This document shows, piece after piece, positions 54,171 through 63,255 of a stretch of DNA of 64,000 bases. Origin of the DNA: Calliopsis andreniformis. Lineage: Eukaryota; Arthropoda; Insecta; Hymenoptera; Andrenidae. Made by a program: the position numbers and the translations under genes. The stretch's first letter is position 1. The number at the start of each line of letters is the position of its first letter. The stretch spans positions 62,001 to 126,000 of the forward strand of contig NW_027480493.1 of NCBI RefSeq assembly GCF_051401765.1. The letters are read 5' to 3'. The notes below the pieces were generated by a model that saw only the letters and a list, made by a program, of their open reading frames with translations, did not search any database and had not been told where the DNA came from.

Positions 54171-55400
54171 GAGGGTTGAGGATTGAGGACGTGGACTGAC
54201 GGTTGAGGATTGAGGTTTGAGGATTGAGGATTGATTATTGAGGACTGAGGATTGAGGATTGAGGATTGAGCATTGAGGATTGAAGATTGAGGAATGGGGA
54301 TTGAGGATTGATGATAGAGGATCAAGGATTGAGGATTGGGGATTGAGGATCTGGGATTGGAGATTGATTATTGAGGATTGAAGATTGAGGATTGAGGATT
54401 GAGGATTGAGGATTGAGAATTGAGAATTGAGTGTGAGGACTGAGGGTTGAGGATTGAGGTTTGAGGAACGAGGATTGAGGATTGAGGATTGAGGACTGAG
54501 GATTGACGATTCAGTATTGAAGATTGAGGATTGATCACTGAGGATTGAGGATTGAGGATTGAGGATGACGCTTGAGGATTGAGGATTGAGGATGGAGGAT
54601 TGAAGAGAGAGGACTGAGTGTTGAGTATTGCGTGTTGAGGATTGATGTTTGAGGATTGAGATTTGATTATTGAATATTGTGGATTGAGTATTGAACCATG
54701 AGAATTCAGGATATTCTTTTGAGTATTGAGAATTGAGGATTGATGGTTGAGTATTGAGGATTGATGGTTGAGGGTTGTGCGTTGAACATTGTGGATTGAG
54801 GATTGAAGATTGAGGATTGAGAATTGAGGATTGAAGATTGAGTATTGATGATTGAAGATTGAGGATTGAGGATTGAGGGCTGAGGTTTGAGAACGAGGAC
54901 TGACGGTTGAGGATTGAGGTTTGAGGATTGAGGATTGAGGATTGAGGACTGAAGACTGAATATTGATGATTGAAGATTGAGGATTCAGTATTGATGGTTG
55001 TGGACTGAGGACGAGGACTGAGGGTTGAGTATTGCTGTTTGAGGTCTGAGGATTGAGGATTGAGGATTGAGAATTGAGTATTGAGGATAGAGGATTGAAG
55101 ATTGAGGTTTGGGTATTGAGGATTGAAGAGTGAGGATTGAGGATTGAGGATTGAGGATTGAGGATTGAAGACTGAGTATTGAGGATTGAAGGTTGAGGGT
55201 TGAGGATTCAGGACTGAGGATTGCGGATTGAGGATTCAGGATTGCACATTGAGTATTGGGGATTGAAGATTGAGGATTGAGAATTGACGATTGAGGATTG
55301 AGGATTGCGGACTGAGGATTGAGGATTGTAGATTGAGTATTGAGGGTTGAAGATTGAGGATTGAGGATTGAGGATCGAGGATTGAGGATTGAGGATGAGG
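54171..55400 (+). repeat. Duplicate of 51.54-52.16 kb, then duplicate of 53.48-53.98 kb
   Basis: 54171-54790 matches 51541-52160 at offset 2630, including the uncommon ATTGATTATTGAGG, the GATCTGGG landmark (51718 and 54348), the 6-mer ATGACG and the GAATTC island (52072 and 54702). From about 54.82 kb it copies the 53.48 kb sequence at offset 1339. The two segments are fused although they lie about 1.3 kb apart in the source. Confidence 0.78.
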
Positions 55401-57300
55401 GCTGAGGGTTGAGCGTAGAGGTTTGAGGACTGAGGACTGAGGATTGAGGATTGAGAATTGAGGATTGAGGGTTGAGGATTGAAGTTTGAGGATTGAGGAT
55501 TGAGGATGAGGGCTGAGGGTTGAGGATTGAGGTTTGTGGACTGAGGACTGAGGATTGAGGATTGAGAGTTGAGGATTGAAGACTGAGGATTGAAGATTGA
55601 GGATTGGGTGTTGAGGATTGAAGAATGAGGATTGAGGAATGAGGATTGAGGATTGAGGATTGAGGATTGAGGATTGAGGATTGAGGATTGAAGATTGAGT
55701 ATTGATGATTGAAGACTGAGGGTTGAGGATTCATGCTTGAGGACTGAGGACGGGGACTGACGGTTGAGGATTGAGGTTTGAGGATTGAGGATTGAGGATT
55801 GAGGACTGAGGATTGAGGATTGAGTGTTGTGGATTGAGGACGAGGACTGAGGGTTGAGAATTGATGTTTGAGGTCTGAGGATTGAGGATTGCGGATTGAG
55901 AATTGAGGATTGAGGATTGAGGATTGAAGATTGAGGATTGGGGATTGAGGATTGAAGAATGAGGATTGAGGATTGAGCATAGAGGATTGAGGTTTGAGGA
56001 TTCAGTATTGATGATTGAGAATTGAGGATTGAGGATTGAAGATTGAGTATTGAGAATTAAGGTTTGAGGATTGGAGATTGAGGATTGATGATTGAGGATT
56101 GAGGACTGAGAATTGAGGATTGAGGATTGAGCATTGACGATTGAAGATTGTGGACTGAGGATTGAGGATTGAAGATTGAGTATTGAGGATTGAAGATTGA
56201 GGATTGAGGATTGAGGATTGAGGATTGAGGATGAGGGCTGAAGGTTGAGGATTGAGGTTTGAGGACTGAGGACTGAGGATTGAGGATTGAGAATTGAGGA
56301 TTGATGATTGAGGATTAAAGATTGAGGATTGGGTATTGAGGATTGAAGAATGAGGGTTGAGGGTTGAGGATTGAGGATTGAGGATTGAGAATTGAGGATT
56401 GAGGATTGAGGATTGAAGTTTGAGGATTGAGGATTGAGGATGAGGGCTGAGGGTTGAGGATTGAGGTTTGTGGACTGAGGACTGAGGATTGAGGATTGAG
56501 AGTTGAGGATTGAGGGTTGAGGATTGATGTTTGAGGATTGAGGATTGAGGATGAGGACTGACGGTTGACAGATTGAGGACTGAGGATTGACGCTTGAGGA
56601 TTGAGGACTGAGGATGGAGGATTGAAGAGAGAGGACTGAGTGTTGAGGATTGCGTGTTGAGGATTGATGTTTGAGGATTGAGATTTGATTATTGAATATT
56701 GTGGATTGAGTATTGAACCATGAGAATTCAGGATATTCTTTTGGGTATTGAGAATTGAGGATTGATGATTGAGTATTGAGGATTGATGGTTGAGGGTTGT
56801 GCGTTGAGTATTGAGGATTGAGGATTGAGGATTGAGGATTGCGGACTGAGGATTGAGGATTGCAGATTGAGTATTGAGGATTGAAGATTGAGGATTGAGG
56901 ATTGAGGATCGAGGATTGAGGATTGAGGATGAGGGCTGAGGGTTGAGGGTAGAGGTTTGAGGACTGAGGACTGAGGATTGAGGATTGAGAATTGAGGATT
57001 GAGGATTGAGGATTGAAGTTTGAGGATTGAGGATTGAGGATGAGGGCTGAGGGTTGAGGATTGAGGTTTGTGGACTGAGGACTGAGGATTGAGGTTTGAG
57101 AGTGGAGGATTGAAGACTGAGGATTGAAGATTGAGGATTGGGTGTTGAGGATTGAAGAATGAGGATTGAGGAATGAGGATTGAGGATTGAGGATTGAGGA
57201 TTGAGGATTGAGGATTGAGGATTGAAGATTGAGTATTGATGATTGAAGACTGAGGGTTGAGGATTCATGCTTGAGGATTGAGGACGGGGACTGACGGTTG
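55401..57300 (+). repeat. 1534-bp offset duplication with a third partial copy
   Basis: GATTGAAGTTTGAGG followed by GATGAGGGCTGAGGG and GGTTTGTGGACTGAGG occurs near 55481, 56415 and 57015. The GATGAG positions are 55505, 56439 and 57039 (spacings 934 and 600 bp). A GAATTC island lies at 56724. Confidence 0.75.
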
Positions 57301-58560
57301 AGGATTGAGGTGTGAGGATTGAGGATTGAGGATTGAGGACTGAGGATTGAGGATTGAGTGTTGTGGATTGAGGACGAGGACTGAGGGTTGAGTATTGATG
57401 TTTGCGGTCTGAGGATTGAGGATTGAGGATTGAGAATTGAGGATTGAGGATTGAGGATTGAAGATTGAGGATTGGGTATTGAGGATTGAAGAATGAGGAT
57501 TGAGGATAGAGGATAGAGGATTGAGGGTTGAGGATTCAGTATTGATGATTGAGAATTGAGGATTGAGGATTGAAGATTGAGTATTGAGAATTAAGGTTTG
57601 AGGATTGAGGATTGAGGATTGATGATTGAGGATTGAGGATTGAGAATTGAGGAATGAGGATTGAGGATTGAGTATTGAAGATAGAGTATTGAGGATTGAA
57701 ATTGAGGATTGAGGATTGGGGGCTGAGGTTTGAGGACGAGAACTGACGGTTAAGGATTGAGGTTTGAGGATTGAGGATTGAGGATTGAGGACCGAGGATT
57801 GAGGATTGAGGATTGAGCATTGACGATTGAAGATTGTGGACTGAGGATTGAGGATTGAAGATTGAGTATTGAGGATTGAAGATTGAGGATTTAGGATGAG
57901 GGCTGAAGGTTGAGGATTGAGGTTTGAGGACTGAGGACTGAGGACTGAGGATTGAGGATTGAGAATTGAGGATTGAGGATTGAGGATTAAAGATTGAGGA
58001 TTGGGTATTTAGGATTGAAGAATGAGGATTGAGGGTTGAGGATTGAGGATTGAGGATTGAGAATTGAAGATTGAGTATTCGGGATTGAAGATTGACGATT
58101 GAGGATTGAGGATTGAGGACTGAGGATTGAGGATTGAGGATTGAGGATTGAAGATAGAGTATTGAGGATTGAAGATTGAGGATTGAGGATTGAGGATTGA
58201 GGATTGAGGATTGAAGATTGAGTATTGAGGATTGATGACTAAGGTTGAGGAATGAGGATTGGGCATTGAGGATTGAGGATTGAAGATTGAGGATTAGGGA
58301 CTGAGTATTCAGGGTTGAGTGATGAGAATTGATGGTTGTGGATAGAGATCTGAAGATTGCAGGTTGAGTATTGAGTATTGAAAACTGTGAATTGAGGATA
58401 TTCTATTGAGGATTGAGGATTGGCAACTGATTGTTGAGGACTCAGGGCTGAGGATTGAGGATTCAGGATTGAGGATTCAGGATTGAGGATTCATGATTGA
58501 GGTTTGAGGATTGAGTATTGAGGATTGAGAATGAGGGCTGAGGATTGAGGATTGAAGATT
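57301..58560 (+). repeat. Poorly ordered heptamer region
   Basis: Diverse monomers without a clear HOR. It holds a GATATTCT island near 58396 and a rare phase irregularity near 57690 (ATTGAAATTGAGG, where one base is missing from a plain monomer) and near 58235 (ATGACTAAGGTTGAGG). There is nothing other than the heptamer family. Confidence 0.65.
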
Positions 58561-58700
58561 GAGGATTTATGAATGAGGAATGAGGATTGAGTATTGAGGA
58601 TTGAGGATTGAGGATTGAGGATTGAAGATTGAGGATTTATGAATGAGGAATGAGGATTGAGTATTGAGGATTGAGGATTGAGGATTGAGGATTGAAGATT
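58561..58700 (+). repeat. 70-bp perfect tandem duplication
   Basis: GAGGATTTATGAATGAGG begins at 58561 and again at 58631. The 70-bp unit (ten monomers) looks identical in both copies and includes the unusual ATTTATG and AATGAGG monomers. It appears to be a recent slippage or exchange event. Confidence 0.92.
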
Positions 58701-59280
58701 GAGTATTGAGGATTGAAGATTGACGATTGAGGATTGAGGATTGAGGATTGAGGATTGAGGATTGAGGATTGAGGATTGAGGATTGAGGATTTGGGACTGA
58801 GGGTTGAAGATTGAGGATTGAGGATTGAGGATTGAGGATTGAGGATTGAGGATTGAGCATTGAAGATTGAGGATTGGGTATTGAGGATTGAGGATTCAGG
58901 GTTGAGGTTTGAGGACGAGGACTGACGGTTCAGGATTGAGGATTGAGGATTGACGCTTGAGGATTGAGGATTGAGGATGGAGGATTGAAGAGAGAGGACT
59001 GAGTGTTGAGGATTGCGTGTTGAGAATTGATGTTTGAGGATTGAGATTTGATTATTGAATATTGTGGATTGAGTATTGAACCATGAGAATTCAGGATATT
59101 CTTTTGGGTATTGAGAATTGAGGATTGATGGTTGAGTATTCAGGATTGATGGTTGAGGGTTGTGCGTTGAATATTGAGTATTGAGGATTGAAGGTTTAGG
59201 ATTGAGGATTGAGGATGAGGGCTGAGGGTTGAGGATTGAGGTTTGAGGACTGAGGACTGAGGATTGAGGATTAAGAATTG
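58701..59280 (+). repeat. Block duplicated at 63.26-64.0 kb
   Basis: Starts with a long run of plain ATTGAGG, then ATTTGGGACTGAGG. 58791 aligns with 63257 at offset 4466, an exact multiple of 7. The match includes GGTTCAGG after the CTGACG monomer and the GAATTC islands (59087 and 63553). It runs to about 59186 before the second copy gains an insertion. Confidence 0.82.
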
Positions 59281-61172
59281 AGGATTGAGGATTGAGGATT
59301 GAGGATTGGGTATTGAGCATTGAAGAATGAGGATTGAGGATTGAGGATTGAGGATTGAGGAATGAGGACTGAGGATTGAAGATTGAGTATTCAGGATTGG
59401 AGACTGACGATTGAGGATCGAGGACCGAGGATTGAGGTTTGAGGATTGAAGAATGAGTATTGAGGATTGAAGATTGACGATTGAGGATTGAGAATTGAGG
59501 ATTGATGGTTGAGGATTGGGGACTGAGTGTTGAGGGTTGAGTGATGAGAATTGATGACTGTGGATAGAGATTTGAAGATTGCAGGGTGAGTATTGAGTAT
59601 TGAAACCTGTGAATTGAGGATATTCTATAGAGGATTGAGGATTGACAACTGATTGTTGAGGACTGTGGGCTGAAGACTCAGGATTCAGGTTTGAGGATTC
59701 AGGATTGAGGTTTGAGGACTGAGGATTGAGGATTGAGGATTGAGGATTGACGATTGAGGATTGAGGATTGAAGCTTGAGGATTGGGTATTGAGGATTGAA
59801 CATTGAGGATCGTGGATTGAGTATTGATGATTGAGGATTGAGGATTGAAGGTTGAATATTGATGATTGAAGATTGAGGATCGAGGATTGAGGGTTGTGGA
59901 TTGAGGACGAGGACTGAGTGTTGAGTATTGATGTTTGAGGTCTGAGGATTGAGGATTGAGGATTGAGAATTGAGGACTGAGGATTGAGGATTGAAGATTG
60001 AGGATTGAGGATTGAAGACTGAGGATTGCGGATTGAGGATTGACGATTGAGGATTGAGTATTGACGAGTGAGAATTGAGGATTGAGTATTGAAGATTGAG
60101 GATTGAGGATTGAAGATTGAGTATAGATGATTGAAGATTGAGGACTGAGGATTGAGTGTTGAGGATTGAGGACGAGGATTGACGATTGAGGATTGAGGTT
60201 TGAGGATTGAGCATTGTGGATTGAGGACTGAGGATTGAGGATTGAGGATTGAGCATTGAGGATTGAAGATTGAGTATTGAGGATCGAAGATTGAGGATTG
60301 AGGATTGAGGATTGAGGATTGAGGATTGAGGATTGAGGATTGAAGATTGAGCATTGGGGACGGAGTGTTGAGGGTCGAGTGATGAGAATTGATGTTTGTG
60401 GATAGAGATTTGAAGATTGCAGATTGAGTTTTGAGTATTGAAAACTGTGAATTGATGATATTCTATTGAGGATTGAGGATTGACAACTGATTGTTGAGGT
60501 CTGAGGGCTGAAGGTTGAGGATTCAGGATTGAGTATTCAGGATTGAGGTTTGAGGTCATAGGATTGAGGATTGAGGATTGAGTATTGAGGATTGAGGATT
60601 GAGGATTGAAGATTGAGTATTGGGTGTTGAGGATTGAACATTGATGATTGAAGATTGAGGATTGGGGATTGAGGTTTGAGGATTGAGCACGAGGACTGAC
60701 GGTTGCGGATTGAGGTTTGAGGATTGAGGATTGAGGATTGAGGACTGAGGATTGTGGATTGAGGGTTGTGGATTGAGGACGAGGACTGAGGGTTGAGTAT
60801 TGATGTTTGAGGTCTGAGGATTGATGATTGAGGATTGAGAATTGAGGATTGAGCATTGAGGATTGAAGATTGAGGATTGGGTATTGAGGATTGGAGAATG
60901 AGGATTGGCGATTGAGGATTGAGGATTGAGGTTTGAGGATTGAGTATTGAGGATTCAGAATTGAGGATTGAGGATTGAAGATTGAGTATTGAGGATTGAA
61001 GGTTGAGGATTGAGGATTGAGGATTGGGGATTGAGGATTGAAGATTGAGTATTGAGAATTGAGGATTGAGGATTGTAGATTGAGTATTGAGGATTGAAGG
61101 TTGAGGATTGAGGATTGAGGATTGAGGATTGAGGATTAAAGATTGAGGATTGCGGACTGAGTGTTGAGGGTT
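59281..61172 (+). repeat. Mosaic, partly a copy of 52.9-53.5 kb
   Basis: 59.30-59.83 kb matches 52.95-53.48 kb at offset 6353. The remainder is diverse monomers with GATATTCT islands near 59616 and 60456. No GAATTC island is present between 59087 and 61632. Confidence 0.7.
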
Positions 61173-61434
61173 GAGGACGAGGACTGACGGTTGAGGATTG
61201 TGGTTTGAGGATTGAGGATTGAGGATTGAGAATTGAGGATGAGGACTGAGGTTTGAGGATTGAGGTTTGAGGAATGAGGATTGAGGATTGGGGATTGAGG
61301 ATTGAGGACGAGGACTGACGGTTGAGGGTTGTGGTTTGAGGATTGAGGATTGAGGATTGAGAATTGAGGATGAGGACTGAGGTTTGAGGATTGAGGTTTG
61401 AGGAATGAGGATTGAGGATTGGGGATTGAGGATT
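61173..61434 (+). repeat. 131-bp tandem duplication
   Basis: GAGGACGAGGACTGACGG begins at 61173 and again at 61304, and the 131-bp copies are nearly identical. 131 equals 19 monomers minus two bases, matching the two 6-mers in each copy (ACGAGG and ATGAGG). Confidence 0.9.
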
Positions 61435-62249
61435 GAGGATTGAGTATTGAGTATTGAAGGTTGAGGATTGATGACTGAGGATGGAGGATTGCGGATTGAC
61501 GATTGAGGATTGAGGATTGAGGGTTGAAGGTTGAGTGTGGAGGATTGAAGGTTGAGGATTGACGATTGAGGATTGAGTATTGAGGATGATGGCTGAGGTT
61601 TGAGGTTTGAGGTTTGAGTATTGAATCCTGAGAATTCAGGATGTTCAATTGAGTATTGAGAATTGAGGATTGATGCTTTAGTATTGAGGATTCAGGATTG
61701 AGGATTGAGGATTGAGTATTGAAGATTGAGGATTGATGATTGAGGATTTAGGATTGAGGATTGAGGATTGAGGATTGAGGATTGGGGACTGAGGATTGAG
61801 GATAGAGGATTGAAGATTGAGGATTGGGGACTGAGTGTTGAGGGTTGAGTGATGAGGATTGATGTTTGTGGATAGAGATTCGAAGTATGCAGATTGAGAA
61901 TTTAGTATTGAAAACTGTGAATTGATGATATTCTATTGAGGATTGAGGATCGACAACTGATTGTTGAGGTCTGAAGTCTGAAGGTTGAGTACTGAGGATT
62001 GAGGTTTCAGGATTGAGGTTTGAGGACTGAGGATTGAGGATTGAGGATTGAGGATCTAGGATTGGAGATTGATTATTGAGGATTGAAGATTGAGGGTTAA
62101 GTATTGAGGATTGAGATGGAGAATTGAGGATGAGGACTGAGGGTTGAGGATTGAGGTTTGACGTACGAGTATTGAGGATTGAGGATTGAGGATTGAGGAT
62201 TGAGTATTGAAGATTGAGGATTGAAGATTGAGGATTGAGGATTGAGGAC
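61435..62249 (+). repeat. Diverged heptamers with a degenerate GAATTC island
   Basis: A variant island (TGAATCCTGAGAATTC) lies at 61632, followed by GGATGTTCAATTG where other copies have GGATATTCTTTTG. A GATATTCT island lies near 61926. One GATCTAGG landmark lies at 62053, but no recognisable HOR follows it. Confidence 0.7.
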
Positions 62250-62890
62250 TGAGGATTGAGGATTGAAGATTGAGTATTGAGGATTGAAGATTGAGGATTG
62301 AGGATTGAGGATGGAGGATTGAAGAGAGAGGACTGAGTGTTGAGGATTGAGTGTTGAGGATTTATGTTTGAGGGTTGAGATTTGATTATTGATTTTTGTG
62401 GATTGAGTATTGAACGATGAGAATTCAGGGTATTCTATTGAGTATTGAGAATTGAGGATTGATTGTTGAGTATTGAGGGTTGATGGTTGAGGGTTTTGTG
62501 TTGAATATTGAGGATTGAGGATTGAGGATTGAGGATTGAGGTTTGAGGACTGAAGATTGAGTATTGATGATTGAAGATTCGGGATTGAGGATTGAGGATT
62601 GAGGATTGAGGATTGAAGATTGAGTATTGAGGATTGAAGATTGAGGATTGAGGATTGAGGATGGAGGATTGAAGAGAGAGGACTGAGTGTTGAGGATTGA
62701 GTGTTGAGGATTGATGTTTGAGGGTTGAGATTTGATTATTGATTTTTGTGGACTGAGTATTGAACGAAGAGAATTCAGGGTATTCTATTGAGTATTGAGA
62801 ATTGAGGATTGATTGTTGAGTATTGAGGGATGATGGTTGAGGGTTTTGTGTTGAATATTGAGGATTGAGGATTGAGGATTGAGGATTGAG
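62250..62890 (+). repeat. 350-bp tandem duplication with variant GAATTC islands
   Basis: About 62250-62540 recurs at about 62600-62890, with period 350 bp (50 monomers). Both copies have GATTTTTGTGGA and GAATTCAGGGTATTCTATTG (GAATTC at 62421 and 62771). Single-base differences include ATTTATG against ATTGATG and CGATGA against CGAAGA, so it is older than the 70-bp duplication. Confidence 0.85.
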
Positions 62891-63255
62891 GATTGAGGAT
62901 TGAGGATTGAAGATTGAGTATTGAGGATTGAAGGTTGAGGATTGAGGATTGAGGATTGAGGATTGAGGATTGAAGATTGAGGATTGGGGATTGAGGATTG
63001 ACGATTGAGGATTGAGTATTGACGATTGAGAATTGAGGATTGAGGATTGAAGGTTGAGTATTGTGGACTGAAGATTGAGGATTGAGGATTGACGATTGAG
63101 TATTGAGGATTGAGGGTTGAGGATTGACGATGAGGGCTGAGGGTTGAGGATTGAGGTTTGAGGTCTGAGGACTGAGGATTGAGGATTGAGGATTGAGGAT
63201 TGAGGATTGAGGATTGAGGATTGAGGATTGAGGATTGAGGATTGAGGATTGAGGA
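62891..63255 (+). repeat. Mostly plain ATTGAGG runs
   Basis: Long homogeneous runs of consensus monomers, especially 63175-63255, with one ATGAGG 6-mer near 63129. No other feature was seen. Confidence 0.75.
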
